The position numbers and the translations under genes are program-made. Of a DNA stretch of 60,866 bases, positions 24,915 to 33,506 are shown piece by piece. This stretch comes from Clostridiales bacterium (lineage in GTDB: Bacteria > Bacillota > Clostridia > Oscillospirales > Oscillospiraceae), in NCBI GenBank assembly GCA_022768185.1, contig JALEMS010000036.1:1-60866 (forward strand). Reading direction: 5' to 3'. Under the pieces are notes generated by a model. The model was not told where the DNA came from. It ran no database searches and saw only the letters and a program-made list of their open reading frames with translations. Every line of letters starts with the position of its first letter. Position 1 is the first letter of the stretch.

Positions 24915-25811
24915 ATGCGCAGAGTGATCGCATTGGGATATTTCGACGGCGTGCACCTCGGTCATGGGGCGCTGCTGCGTCTGGCGCGGGAGCGCGCGGT
25001 ACAGCAGGACGCTGTGCCGGCCATGCTCAGCTTCGACTGTCACCCGAGCACGCTGCTGGCCGAAACGCCGGAGCCGATGCTCACCGGGCTGGACGACCGG
25101 CGCGGACTGGCCGCGCGCCTGTATGGCGTGACGGACTGTATCGTGCTGCACTTCGACCGGGCGAGAATGTCTCAGCCGTGGCAGGCGTTTCTGCAGGAAA
25201 TGCGGGAGACGTTCGGCGCGGTGTGGTTTGTCGTGGGAGAGGACTTCCGCTGCGGCTGGCGCGGCGAGGGTACGCCGGAGCGCCTGTGCCTCTGGTGTGC
25301 AGAGCACGGCTGCGGCATCGACGTCGTGCCGCAGCTGCGGCTGGACGGAACGCCCGTCAGTTCCACGTACATCCGCACGCTGGTGGCTGCCGGAGAGATG
25401 GAGGAGGCCGCACGCTTTCTCGGGCATCGCCATATACTGACGGCTGAGGTGTGCCATGGCCGCCGGATCGGACATGAGATCGGCGTGCCGACGCTCAACC
25501 AGCGGCTGGCTCCGGGCCTGCTTGCGCCGAAGCCGGGCAGCTATTTCACGCTGGCTGTCACGCCGGACGGAGCGGAGCGCCCCGCCGTCACCAGCGTCGG
25601 CACGCGCCCCACCGTAAGCGCGCACGACGCCGTTACGGTGGAGAGCCACTTGCTGGAGGGCTGCGGCGAGCTGTACGGCAGCCAGGTGCGCGTGGAGTTC
25701 TGCCGGTATGACGCGCCGGTTGAGCGGTTTGACTCCATCGCGGAGCTGAAGGCGCGCATTGACCGTTCGGTCGCGGCGGCGCACGATTACTTTGGTCTGC
25801 CGACACGGTGA
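24915..25811 (+). CDS. ribF: Bifunctional riboflavin kinase/FAD synthetase
   Basis: A 298-aa protein converting riboflavin to FMN and FAD. The N-terminal nucleotidyltransferase carries GYFDGVHLGHGALL and VVGEDFRCGWRGEG with SSTYIRTLV. The C-terminal kinase begins near 175 with CHGRRIGHEIGVPTLNQ (family form GRxLGFPTAN) and VTSVGTRPTV. An ATG at 24903 lies inside truB; GAGG 6 nt before 24915 favours the later start. It is the last gene of the operon. Confidence 0.93.
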   Translation: MRRVIALGYFDGVHLGHGALLRLARERAVQQDAVPAMLSFDCHPSTLLAETPEPMLTGLDDRRGLAARLYGVTDCIVLHFDRARMSQPWQAFLQEMRETFGAVWFVVGEDFRCGWRGEGTPERLCLWCAEHGCGIDVVPQLRLDGTPVSSTYIRTLVAAGEMEEAARFLGHRHILTAEVCHGRRIGHEIGVPTLNQRLAPGLLAPKPGSYFTLAVTPDGAERPAVTSVGTRPTVSAHDAVTVESHLLEGCGELYGSQVRVEFCRYDAPVERFDSIAELKARIDRSVAAAHDYFGLPTR

Positions 25812-25833
25812 GCGCGGCGGGCGGAAAAACGAA

Positions 25834-25881
25834 AAAACGCAGCGGGAAGAAGACGAAAGCGTCTTCTTCCCGCTGCGTTTT
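25834..25881. terminator. Strong bidirectional terminator after ribF
   Basis: A perfect 21-bp stem (25834-25854 with 25861-25881) has a 6-nt loop and A/T tracts at both bases. It separates the converging ribF operon and Nim-like gene. Confidence 0.9.
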
Positions 25882-25899
25882 CCGATCCGGGCGGCGTGC

Positions 25900-26358
25900 C
25901 TACAGGCTTTCCTTGCAGGAGAGCGACTCGACCGTGAGCGAGAATACGCACACGGCGCTCAGCTGCGCTTCGGTGAGCGGCAGGTCGTCCCGCCCGATGC
26001 AGTGACGCAAAATCGCGCGCAGACCGGCTGCCTTTTCCGCCGGGTCGGTGAGGAACGAGACCGTTCCCACGCCGATGACGCTGGAATAGGTGCAGCTGTG
26101 GCTTTCCACACGCATGCGGTGGTTCGTGTCCAGCTCAAAGCCGATGCGCGGGCTTTGGCGCAGCAGCGTTTGCTTGCGCCCCTCCCGCGCGCTGTGAAAG
26201 AAAAAGGTATACTGCCCATCCTGCTCGGTATAGCCGAAGCTCATCGGAACGATGTAGGCGACGCCTGCATCGCACAGGCCGAGGCGGCAGCAGTCGCACC
26301 CATCGACGATGGCGCGGATGCGCGCCGGGTCTGTTACCTGTTTGTCTGTTCTGCGCAT
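25900..26358 (-). CDS. Pyridoxamine 5'-phosphate oxidase-family / Nim-like flavoprotein
   Basis: A 152-aa split-barrel flavin-binding protein. CCRLGLCDAGVAYIVPMSFGY and YTFFFHSAREGRKQTLLRQSPRIGFE match the NimA-type group, whose members reduce nitroimidazoles. Relatives in gut anaerobes mostly have unknown substrates, so resistance should not be assumed. It is probably monocistronic. Confidence 0.85.
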   Translation of the reverse strand: MRRTDKQVTDPARIRAIVDGCDCCRLGLCDAGVAYIVPMSFGYTEQDGQYTFFFHSAREGRKQTLLRQSPRIGFELDTNHRMRVESHSCTYSSVIGVGTVSFLTDPAEKAAGLRAILRHCIGRDDLPLTEAQLSAVCVFSLTVESLSCKESL

Positions 26359-26440
26359 GGCTTTCTCCTTTGTATGTTCTGCGGCGTCCGGGCCGCTTCA
26401 GACAGCATAGCACAACGCGGCGTCTGCGGCAAGAAAGGCG

Positions 26441-26480
26441 TGCAGCCTGTGCAGCGGCAAATGCCGCTGCACAGGCTGCA
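26441..26480 (-). terminator. Terminator of the PQQ-like propeller gene
   Basis: A perfect 18-bp stem (26441-26458 with 26463-26480) has a 4-nt loop, just behind the gene stop. The following minus-strand sequence CGCCTTTCTT gives only a weak T-tract. Confidence 0.7.
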
Positions 26481-26485
26481 GAAGC

Positions 26486-28264
26486 TTATTTGAGCGTGAC
26501 GCCCCAGATCTGCTGGGCGCGTGTACCGATGACGACGGTGTTGTCATAGACGATGGGAGAGGCCTCCATGTTGCCGCCCAGGTTCATCGAGTCGAGCTGC
26601 TGACCGGTTTTGGCGTCAAGCAGATACATGTAATAGCCCGAGGTGCAGTAAATGATGTAGCCGTTGCCGTCGGCGTCATAAAACAGCGTGGGGGAGGACC
26701 AGCTGTACATCTGCGTGTCAAAGCTCCAGGCGGTTTCGCCTGTGGCCTTGTCGAGCGCGACAAGCTTGCCAGCCGAGCCGTTTCCGGTGCGCGCCACGGG
26801 GATGAACACCAGGTCGGAAACGTTGTTCTTGCCGATGGCAATGGTGCCCTGCACGCCGCCGGAGACGCCGGAGACGGTGTAGCAGTCGTAATCCACGCGC
26901 CAGACGACCTCGCCGGTCACTGCATCGATCTTCCAGACGGGGATGGGGGCTGTGGCGTTCCAGGTGCGCCAGCCGGAGTGGAAGCTGGTGCTGATGTAAA
27001 CATAGGGGTGGCCGTCCTCCAGCTCCAGGACGGGCGTACTGTTGGTGTCGTCGAGCGTATCCTGCACCCAGTCAAGCTGAAGCGTATCCAGATCGAGGCA
27101 CATGAGGATACCGCCGTTGTCGGCCATGATGATGTGACCCTGCCAGATGACGGCGCTTGCCTCCATGCCCAGCCAGTAGGACGTGCCGGTGCGCACGCCG
27201 TTATAGCGCCACTTAACGGTGGTCGGGTTGACGGAGATGGTTCCGGCGTCCGGATCATACTGGGTGTTGAGCTTGATGAGGTAGAGAATGCCGGACTCGC
27301 CCGGCCAGATGAGCTGATCGGTCTCTGCGTCGACGAGCGGGGAACTGTCGAACATATGCCAGGCGCGCAGCGCAAAGCTGTCGTTGTTGCCGAACTCGTA
27401 GAGCACGGAGCCGTCCAGCAGGCTCACGACCAGCGCGCGGGCGCTCTTGGCTCCGTCATAGCCTGCGCCGACGTACAGCAGCGGATAGCCGCGCGGGTCA
27501 AGCGCGCCGGAGCCCTTGAAGGTGAAGCCGAGGTTGAGCCGGTCGCGCGTGGGCTTGCCGGTGGAAAGCTCGGCAAAGTAGACATAGCCGTCCATGCCGG
27601 CGTAGATGACCTCGGTGAGCGTATCCTGCTGTCTGGCCCAATCCTTCATGTTGGTCATATGCTGGCGCACGTCCTTGGGCCAGGGCATCACCAGCGGCTG
27701 GCCGGTCCAGCCATGCCCGGTCCAGACCGCGCCGTCCGGCGCCTGGAGGGACGCGGTGGCCATCGTCCAGGTCTGGCCGAATTTCTTTTCCGTGAGCGTG
27801 GTCTTGCCGCCGGAGGCGCCATCGCGGAAATTGTTGCCGCGGAAGGTGACGATACCGCCGGTCTGGGTATATTTGCTGCCGACGTCAAAACGGATCTGCT
27901 CTGCGGCCTGATAGCTTTCCACGAGCTCGCCGTTGTCCTGCACGGCGGTGGCCTTGACGAGGCAGTCCGGGTGCGTGGCGTCGGTGCAGTGCGGCGTGAA
28001 GTCCACCGGTTCCGGCTCCGGATCATCCGCCGGCTCCTGCGAGTGTGCGGCCTCCTGCTGGCGTCTTGCTTCCTCCTCGGCCATCTGCTGCTCCATTTTG
28101 GCCATTGCCTCGGCCTGAATGCGCTGCTCCTCCACGCGCTCGGTGGCCTGACGCCGGCCGATCACGGTGAAGACCAGCAGCGCGGCCAGCAGAACCAGAC
28201 ACACGATGGAGACGATTTTCAGCGCTTTTCCCCCACCCTGGTCGTATTCAGGCGCGTTATTCAT
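26486..28264 (-). CDS. Membrane-anchored PQQ-like beta-propeller protein
   Basis: A 592-aa protein. A short cytosolic start (NNAPEYDQGGGKALK) leads to one membrane helix (about 16-36) and a charged coiled-coil stalk (about 40-75, rich in E, Q, R). A Pro/Glu linker precedes a large extracellular propeller with blade patterns such as GMDGYVYFAELSTGKP, DNGGILMCLDLDTLQLDW and GKLVALDKATGETAWSFD. No PQQ-dehydrogenase catalytic residues were identified, so it is more likely a binding or scaffold protein, as in BamB-like repeats. Confidence 0.8.
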   Translation of the reverse strand: MNNAPEYDQGGGKALKIVSIVCLVLLAALLVFTVIGRRQATERVEEQRIQAEAMAKMEQQMAEEEARRQQEAAHSQEPADDPEPEPVDFTPHCTDATHPDCLVKATAVQDNGELVESYQAAEQIRFDVGSKYTQTGGIVTFRGNNFRDGASGGKTTLTEKKFGQTWTMATASLQAPDGAVWTGHGWTGQPLVMPWPKDVRQHMTNMKDWARQQDTLTEVIYAGMDGYVYFAELSTGKPTRDRLNLGFTFKGSGALDPRGYPLLYVGAGYDGAKSARALVVSLLDGSVLYEFGNNDSFALRAWHMFDSSPLVDAETDQLIWPGESGILYLIKLNTQYDPDAGTISVNPTTVKWRYNGVRTGTSYWLGMEASAVIWQGHIIMADNGGILMCLDLDTLQLDWVQDTLDDTNSTPVLELEDGHPYVYISTSFHSGWRTWNATAPIPVWKIDAVTGEVVWRVDYDCYTVSGVSGGVQGTIAIGKNNVSDLVFIPVARTGNGSAGKLVALDKATGETAWSFDTQMYSWSSPTLFYDADGNGYIIYCTSGYYMYLLDAKTGQQLDSMNLGGNMEASPIVYDNTVVIGTRAQQIWGVTLK

Positions 28265-28278
28265 CGGACATTCCCCCA

Positions 28279-28336
28279 CTCTTAAAGAAAAAATAACAAA
28301 AACATGGTCTGTGCCCGCGCAGCGCGCGGGCACAGA
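28279..28336 (-). terminator. Terminator of the nfeD-SPFH operon
   Basis: A 13-bp stem (28308-28320 with 28324-28336) is followed on the minus strand by CCATGTTTTTGTTATTTTTTCTTT. The hairpin sits 70 nt behind the SPFH stop and just ahead of the propeller gene. Confidence 0.8.
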
Positions 28337-28404
28337 AAAGCGGCGAAGCGACTTCGCATTCAGTTTAGCATGGGCCTGCAGAAAAATCAACGTTTGCCGC
28401 CAAC

Positions 28405-29325
28405 TTATTTTTCGCTCTTGACGGGCTTTGCGGACGGTTCTTTTCCGGCGGCCTCCACAATGCCGGCGGCGAGGCCGGCAAGCCCCTGAATTTCGGACGG
28501 GATGATGATCTTGGTGGCTTTGCCGTCGGCCGCCTTGGCAAAAGCCTCCAGCGCCTTGATGCGGATGACCGCGTCGGACGGGCAGGAGTCATTGACCAGC
28601 CTGATGCCGGCGGCGGTGGCCTCCTGCACCTTGCGAATGGCCTCGGCCTGACCCTCGGCTTCGAGGATGGCGGCCTGCTTCTTGGCGTCTGCACGCAGAA
28701 TGGCGGACTCGCGCTCGCCCTCGGCGATGAGGATGGCGGATTTCTTTTCACCCTCGGCGATGAGGATGGCCTCGCGGCGCTCGCGCTCGGCCTTCATCTG
28801 CTTCTCCATTGCCGTCTGGATCTCTCTGGGCGGGAGAATGTTCTTCAGCTCCACGCGATTGATGCGGATGCCCCAGGGGTCGGTGGCCTCGTCCAGAATG
28901 AGGCGCAGCTTGCTGTTGATGTGGTCGCGGCTGGTGAGGCACTGATCCAGCTCGAGGTCGCCGATGATATTGCGCAGGGAGGTGGCGGTGAGGTTTTCAA
29001 TGGCGGTCATCGGCTGCTCGACGCCGTAGGTGTACAGCTTCGGATCGGTGATCTCAAAATACAGCACCGTGTCGATCTGCATGGTGACGTTGTCCTTGGT
29101 GATAACCGGCTGCGGCGGGAAATCGACGACCTGCTCCTTGAGCGAGACGACCTTGGCCACGCGCTCGATGAACGGAATCTTAAAATGGATGCCGACGGAC
29201 CACGTCGTGGTGTATGCGCCGAGACGCTCGATGACGTAGGCCCTGGCCTGCTGAACGATGCGGATGTTGCGCACAATGACGATCAGAACCAGGACGACGA
29301 TGACGATGGGGATAATCGGGGGCAT
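28405..29325 (-). CDS. SPFH/band 7 (stomatin-prohibitin) membrane protein, QmcA-like
   Basis: A 306-aa protein. An N-terminal membrane helix (3-20) is followed by the SPFH domain (about 25-180: YVIERLGAYTTTWSVGIHFKIPF and NRVELKNILPPREIQ). An Ala/Glu-rich coiled coil (about 165-225) contains tandem AILIAEGE-type units. It forms membrane microdomain assemblies and probably partners the NfeD protein encoded 3 nt upstream. A 20-bp DNA repeat underlies two of the units (28718-28737 and 28751-28770). Confidence 0.92.
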   Translation of the reverse strand: MPPIIPIVIVVLVLIVIVRNIRIVQQARAYVIERLGAYTTTWSVGIHFKIPFIERVAKVVSLKEQVVDFPPQPVITKDNVTMQIDTVLYFEITDPKLYTYGVEQPMTAIENLTATSLRNIIGDLELDQCLTSRDHINSKLRLILDEATDPWGIRINRVELKNILPPREIQTAMEKQMKAERERREAILIAEGEKKSAILIAEGERESAILRADAKKQAAILEAEGQAEAIRKVQEATAAGIRLVNDSCPSDAVIRIKALEAFAKAADGKATKIIIPSEIQGLAGLAAGIVEAAGKEPSAKPVKSEK

Positions 29326-29328
29326 GAA

Positions 29329-29796
29329 TCAGTTCTCCTTTCTCTGGTCCGGGCCGGAGCGAACCGGCTCGACGATGAGCTTGACGCCTTCGATTCGAAG
29401 GACGGTGACCTCGGTGCCGGCCTCGACGGTCTCGCCGGAGGCGGAGCGGGCCGACCAGTCCTTGCCGTCGACATGCACCAGTCCGGTTTCCTCCAGGTTG
29501 TCAATGCACGAGACGGTCAGTCCCGTCTGGCCCAGCACGCGGTCTGCGTTGGTGGCGGCGCGCTTTGCGTTATGCCTTTTGACCAACGGCCGGGTGAACC
29601 AGATCGCTGCAGCCGATACGATGAGAAAGACCGCAAGCTGTGTCCAGATCGACAGGTGCAGCAGCTCCATCGCCAGCGCGGCCAGCGCGCCGCAGGCAAA
29701 CCAGATCGAGGTCAGGCCGACGGTGACGCCCTCCACGATCAGGAACACGACGATGGCGGCGATCCAGATGACGGCCATGGTATTGGGTCCGGGCAT
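29329..29796 (-). CDS. NfeD-family membrane protein (short form)
   Basis: A 155-aa protein with hydrophobic helices at about 7-75 (MAVIWIAAIVVFLIVEGVTVGL and WTQLAVFLIVSAAAIWFTRP). A C-terminal OB-fold domain carries GQTGLTVSCIDNLEETGLVHVDGKDW. The short form lacks the ClpP-like protease domain. Paired with the SPFH gene, as usual for NfeD1b. AGGAG 7 nt before the ATG at 29796 sets the start. Confidence 0.9.
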   Translation of the reverse strand: MPGPNTMAVIWIAAIVVFLIVEGVTVGLTSIWFACGALAALAMELLHLSIWTQLAVFLIVSAAAIWFTRPLVKRHNAKRAATNADRVLGQTGLTVSCIDNLEETGLVHVDGKDWSARSASGETVEAGTEVTVLRIEGVKLIVEPVRSGPDQRKEN

Positions 29797-29890
29797 GGGT
29801 ACGCTCCTTTCTGCGTGCCGCCCGCACGGCCGGAAACGGGAGCTTCCGACGGGAAAAACAGGCAGCGGCATGATTTCGGAACCGTGTCTC

Positions 29891-29919
29891 ATTTTAACAG
29901 AGAAAACAGTCGGATGCAA
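29891..29919 (-). promoter_or_regulatory. Promoter of the nfeD-SPFH operon
   Basis: On the minus strand TTGCAT (29919-29914) and TAAAAT (29896-29891) have 17-nt spacing. It is divergent from the yerC promoter, with only 15 nt between the two -35 boxes. Confidence 0.75.
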
Positions 29920-29934
29920 CAGGGAAAAATACAC

Positions 29935-29963
29935 TTTACTTTTACGATTTAGTGCTGTACAAT
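29935..29963 (+). promoter_or_regulatory. Promoter of the yerC-hslO-metF-metH operon
   Basis: TTTACT (29935-29940) and TACAAT (29958-29963) have 17-nt spacing, 50 nt ahead of yerC. No SAM or cobalamin riboswitch is visible between this promoter and the met genes. Confidence 0.7.
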
Positions 29964-30013
29964 CCTATTTAACGGAACCCCAATTTCCGAATTTGCCAGA
30001 GAGGTGCATTTGC

Positions 30014-30328
30014 TTGAACAAACAGGAAAAAAAGCCGCGCAATGAAGAGATGTACCGTGCCATCCTTACGCTGAAAACGGTGGAGGAATGCATGCGCTTT
30101 TTCGACGATCTGTGCACCGTCACCGAGCTGCGTGCCATGGAGCAGCGCTATCAGGTTGCCGTGCTGCTGGAGCAGGGCAATATTTATAATGAAATTCTGG
30201 AGCGGACGGGCGCGTCGAGCGCTACGATCAGCCGTGTCAACCGCAGCCTGCAGTATGGGGCCGACGGCTACCGGATCGCCTTTGAGCGGCTGAAAAAGGA
30301 AAAGGAAGAGGAGACGCCGCAGCCGTGA
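30014..30328 (+). CDS. yerC: YerC/YecD-type TrpR-related DNA-binding protein
   Basis: A 104-aa TrpR-like protein. ILTLKTVEECMRFFDDLCTVTELRAMEQRYQVAVLLEQG and TGASSATISRVNRSLQYGADGY match the Firmicutes YerC group, with the helix-turn-helix near residues 60-80. A TTG start is preceded by AGAGAGG. Ligand and regulon are unknown. It shares a GTGA overlap with the methyltransferase gene. Confidence 0.88.
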   Translation: MNKQEKKPRNEEMYRAILTLKTVEECMRFFDDLCTVTELRAMEQRYQVAVLLEQGNIYNEILERTGASSATISRVNRSLQYGADGYRIAFERLKKEKEEETPQP

Positions 30329-31059
30329 GCAGCTATGCAAGCCTTGCCCGATGGTATGATGAGCTGACGGCTGACGTGCCGTATGAGGAGATCGCCGATT
30401 TTTACGAGGCCGTCTTTGCCGGGCACAGCCGTCCGGTGCACACGGTGCTGGACTTCTGCTGCGGCACGGGCGCGATGACGGGCATCCTGGCCCGCCGTGG
30501 GTATGACCTGACGGCGACGGACGCCTCAAGCGACATGCTTGCCGAGGCTGCAGCCAAGCTCTCGCAGCTGGAGACGGCGACGCCTCCGCTGCTGCTGTGT
30601 CAGGAGGCCTCGCAGCTTGACCTCAATGACACGGTCGATGCGGCTGTCTGCTGTCTGGACAGCATCAACTATCTTCCGCCGGAGGAGCTGGATGCGGTGT
30701 TCGTGCGTCTGGCGCTGTTTATCAGCCCCGGCGGCCTTTTGATTTTCGATATCAATTCCCCGGAGCGCCTGCGCTCGCTCGACGGCGGCACGTTTGTCGA
30801 CGAGCGGGAGGGACTGCTGTGCCTGTGGCGCGCGCAGCTCGACGAGCAGCTGCACGCGCTGGTCTACGGCGTCGACCTCTTCTCGCAGCGGGGCCGCCTG
30901 TGGAGCCGCGAGCAGGAGGAGCACGTGGAATACCTCCACGAGCCGGAGCTGCTGCTGCAGCGGCTGGCGCGGGCGGGCTTCGTGCATGCCGTACGCCGTA
31001 CCGACGGGCCGCAGCACGAGCAGGGAAGAGAATTCTACATTGCGGAAAGGAAATCGTAG
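30325..31059 (+). CDS. Class I SAM-dependent methyltransferase
   Basis: A 244-aa protein. The SAM-binding motif I is VLDFCCGTGAMTGILARRG, motif II ATDASSDMLAEA, and PGGLLIFDINSPERLRSL a later strand. ARWYDELTADVPYEEIADFY at the start is typical of the YqeM/UbiE-like clostridial group. The substrate is unknown. The GTG start overlaps the yerC stop. Confidence 0.88.
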   Translation: MSSYASLARWYDELTADVPYEEIADFYEAVFAGHSRPVHTVLDFCCGTGAMTGILARRGYDLTATDASSDMLAEAAAKLSQLETATPPLLLCQEASQLDLNDTVDAAVCCLDSINYLPPEELDAVFVRLALFISPGGLLIFDINSPERLRSLDGGTFVDEREGLLCLWRAQLDEQLHALVYGVDLFSQRGRLWSREQEEHVEYLHEPELLLQRLARAGFVHAVRRTDGPQHEQGREFYIAERKS

Positions 31060-31063
31060 CTTT

Positions 31064-32002
31064 ATGGATCAGATCCTTCGCGCCGTCTCCGCAGACGGCT
31101 TGGTAAAAATATCCGCTGTCAGCGCCCGGGACACCGTTGAGCGCGCCCGCCGGATCCACGGCTGCTCGCCCGTGGCCTGCGCCGCGCTGGGCCGCACGCT
31201 GATGGCCGCTTCCCTTATGGGCAACCTTCTGAAGGAGAAGGACGCCTCGCTCACCGTGCGCGTCAACGGCGGCGGTCCGCTTGGCAGCATTCTGGCCGTA
31301 TCGGACAGCTGCGGCAATGTGCGCGGCTACGTGGCGAACCCGCATCTGGAGCTGCCGCTGCGCGCAGACGGCAAGCTGGACGTCGGCCGCGCGGTCGGCA
31401 GGCAGGGCATGTTCACCGTCAGCCGCGACCTGGGCCTGAAGGAGCCGTACATCGGCAGCACACAGCTGGTCTCCGGCGAGATCGCCGAGGATTTTGCACA
31501 GTATTACGTGGAGAGCGAGCAGGTGGGCGCTGCGGCCGGGCTGGGCGTGCTGGTCGGTCCGGAGGGCGTTGTGTGCGCCGGCGGCTATCTGGTGCAGCTG
31601 ATGCCCGGCGCGCCGGATGAGCTGATTGAGACGCTGGAGGCGAACATCGCGCTGATGGCCCCCGTTACCGAGGCGCTGCGTGAAAACGGAGCAGAGGTAC
31701 TGGTGAACAATGTGATGATCGGGCTCAAGCCCGAGATCGTGGAGACCGACACGGTGGAATACCGCTGCAGCTGCAGCCGCGCGCGCGTAGCGCAGGCGCT
31801 GCAGAGCGCAGGAGCGGATGAGCTGCGCGATATGGCCGAGAGCGGCGAGGCCGAGGTGTGCTGCCAGTTCTGCGACGCGGTGTACCGCTTTGCGCCGGAC
31901 GAGCTGCGCGCCATGGCCGGCGCGGCACAGACTGCCGCCGATGCGGCAAAAGCAGAGCAGCCGGCACAGGAAGAAATGAAAATGGAGAGACAGCCGGAGT
32001 GA
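31064..32002 (+). CDS. hslO: Redox-regulated chaperone Hsp33
   Basis: A 312-aa protein. The N-terminal domain carries GPLGSILAVSDSCGNVRGYVANP and GMFTVSRDLGLKEPYIG. Four zinc cysteines lie near the C-terminus as RCSCS and CCQFC. Oxidation releases zinc and activates holdase function in the cytosol. A Gln/Ala-rich tail of about 35 residues follows the zinc domain. The nearest ribosome site (AAGGA) is 12 nt away, so initiation may rely on coupling. Confidence 0.94.
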   Translation: MDQILRAVSADGLVKISAVSARDTVERARRIHGCSPVACAALGRTLMAASLMGNLLKEKDASLTVRVNGGGPLGSILAVSDSCGNVRGYVANPHLELPLRADGKLDVGRAVGRQGMFTVSRDLGLKEPYIGSTQLVSGEIAEDFAQYYVESEQVGAAAGLGVLVGPEGVVCAGGYLVQLMPGAPDELIETLEANIALMAPVTEALRENGAEVLVNNVMIGLKPEIVETDTVEYRCSCSRARVAQALQSAGADELRDMAESGEAEVCCQFCDAVYRFAPDELRAMAGAAQTAADAAKAEQPAQEEMKMERQPE

Positions 32003-32024
32003 TGCCGGCGAAAGGAGACGCCGT

Positions 32025-32885
32025 ATGAAAATCCCGGAGCTTTACCGTAAGGGGAAACTGCCCATTTCGTATGAAATATTCCCGCCGAAGGGCGAATTGA
32101 GCATGGATGCGCTGCGCACGATGGCGAACGCGCTGGCCGCCGAGCGGCCGGACTATATCAGCGTGACCTACTCAGCCGGCGGCAGCGGCAACAGCGACCG
32201 CACCGCCGTGCTGACCGGCATGCTGCAGCGAGAATACGGCCTGCTTGCCATGGCGCACCTGACGTGCCGCAACTCGACACGCGCCGACGTGGACGCGGCT
32301 GTGCAGCAGTTCCGCGAGCAGGGCGTCACGCATGTGCTGGCTCTGCGGGGCGACCGCGTGCCCGGCTGTGAGACGCAGGACTTTCATTATGCTTCGCAGC
32401 TGATCGAATACCTGGGGCGGACAACGGAGCTGACGCTGGGCGCCGCCTGCTATCCGGAGGGACACGTCGCCTGCAGCGACCCGGCGCGCGATCTGGATTA
32501 TCTGCGGCAGAAGCAGGACGCGGGCGCGGCGTTCTTTATTACACAGCTGTTTTTTGACAACGACTGCTTTTTCCGTTTCCGGGAAAAGGCTGCGGCCCAC
32601 GGCATCACGGTGCCCATCGACGTGGGTGTGATGCCGATCCTCAGCCGCGAATCGCTGATCAAAATGTCGTTCAACTGCGGCGCGTCGATTCCGGCCGGCG
32701 TGGTGCGCATGGTGCACAAATATCAGGACGATCCGGAAAGCCTGCGCGCTGCCGGCATCGAGTATGCAGCCAGGCAGATCTGCGAGCTGGCCGCAGGCGG
32801 AGCCGACGGCATCCACCTGTATGTGATGAACAAGCCTGATGTGGCGCACGCGCTGACCTGCGCGCTGCACGATGCCGGGTATTGA
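32025..32885 (+). CDS. metF: Methylenetetrahydrofolate reductase
   Basis: A 286-aa flavin-dependent TIM-barrel enzyme producing 5-methyl-THF. Key segments are ISYEIFPPKGE, DYISVTYSAGGSGN, THVLALRGD and AAFFITQLFFDNDCFFRF, and the C-terminal LYVMNKPD. AGGAG precedes the ATG. It feeds methyl-THF to the MetH encoded two genes downstream, and its 3' end overlaps the reactivase gene by 14 nt. Confidence 0.94.
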   Translation: MKIPELYRKGKLPISYEIFPPKGELSMDALRTMANALAAERPDYISVTYSAGGSGNSDRTAVLTGMLQREYGLLAMAHLTCRNSTRADVDAAVQQFREQGVTHVLALRGDRVPGCETQDFHYASQLIEYLGRTTELTLGAACYPEGHVACSDPARDLDYLRQKQDAGAAFFITQLFFDNDCFFRFREKAAAHGITVPIDVGVMPILSRESLIKMSFNCGASIPAGVVRMVHKYQDDPESLRAAGIEYAARQICELAAGGADGIHLYVMNKPDVAHALTCALHDAGY

Positions 32886-33504
32886 GCCGGAGCGGGCCGC
32901 GGCCTTCCGCGCGGAGCTGCTGCGCCGCGTGGGGATGATGGGCCGCGAGCCGGATGCGGACACGGAGGCGCGCCTGGAGCAGGCGTCGGCCCGCTGCTTC
33001 CGCACGGCGCAGCCCCGCCATGCGTATGCATTTTTTCCGCTGGAGCGCGGCAAAGACGGCATCTGCCTGACCGGTACGCGGCTGTGCCTGACCGGACGGA
33101 GCATTGCGGCGTATCTTGAGGGCGCGGCGCAGTGTGCGCTGATGGCCGTCACCCTCGGCATGCAGACCGAGCGGGAGCAGCGTATGCTTGCCGCCGCCGG
33201 GCGGCTGACGGAGGCGGTGCTGTTTGACGCGGCGTGCTCGGCGTATATCGAGATTGCAGCCGACGCCTGCCAGGCGGAGCTGGCGGCTGCGGCGGCGCGG
33301 CGCGGCCTGCGCGCCGGGGGCCGCTTCAGCCCCGGCTACGGTGATCTGCCCCTTCAGGTGCAGGGAGCGCTGCTTTCTGCGCTGGACGCGCCGCGCCGGC
33401 TGGGCCTGACGCTGACGGACAGCCTGCTGATGCTGCCGCGCAAGAGCATCACGGCGATCGTTCCGCTCGTCCGGCAGGACGGGCCGGCGAAATCGGAGGA
33501 ATAA
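32872..33504 (+). CDS. Separate methionine synthase reactivation-domain protein
   Basis: A 210-aa protein matching the C-terminal SAM-binding activation domain of MetH. RFSPGYGDLPLQVQGALLSALDAPRRLGL and LMLPRKSITAIVPL are the SAM-binding and cobalamin-contacting blocks. It would reductively methylate cob(II)alamin in MetH. It is encoded between metF and metH, with 2 nt to metH. This split arrangement is known in Clostridia and Thermotoga. Confidence 0.88.
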   Translation: MPGIEPERAAAFRAELLRRVGMMGREPDADTEARLEQASARCFRTAQPRHAYAFFPLERGKDGICLTGTRLCLTGRSIAAYLEGAAQCALMAVTLGMQTEREQRMLAAAGRLTEAVLFDAACSAYIEIAADACQAELAAAAARRGLRAGGRFSPGYGDLPLQVQGALLSALDAPRRLGLTLTDSLLMLPRKSITAIVPLVRQDGPAKSEE

Positions 33505-33506
33505 CC

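Noticed and set aside
24000-24915. FMN riboswitch for ribF
   Set aside because: ribF starts directly behind truB with no intergenic leader.
29964-32024. SAM or cobalamin riboswitch for the metF-metH genes
   Set aside because: No long leader exists: the only gap is 50 nt before yerC, and the met genes follow others at a few nt.
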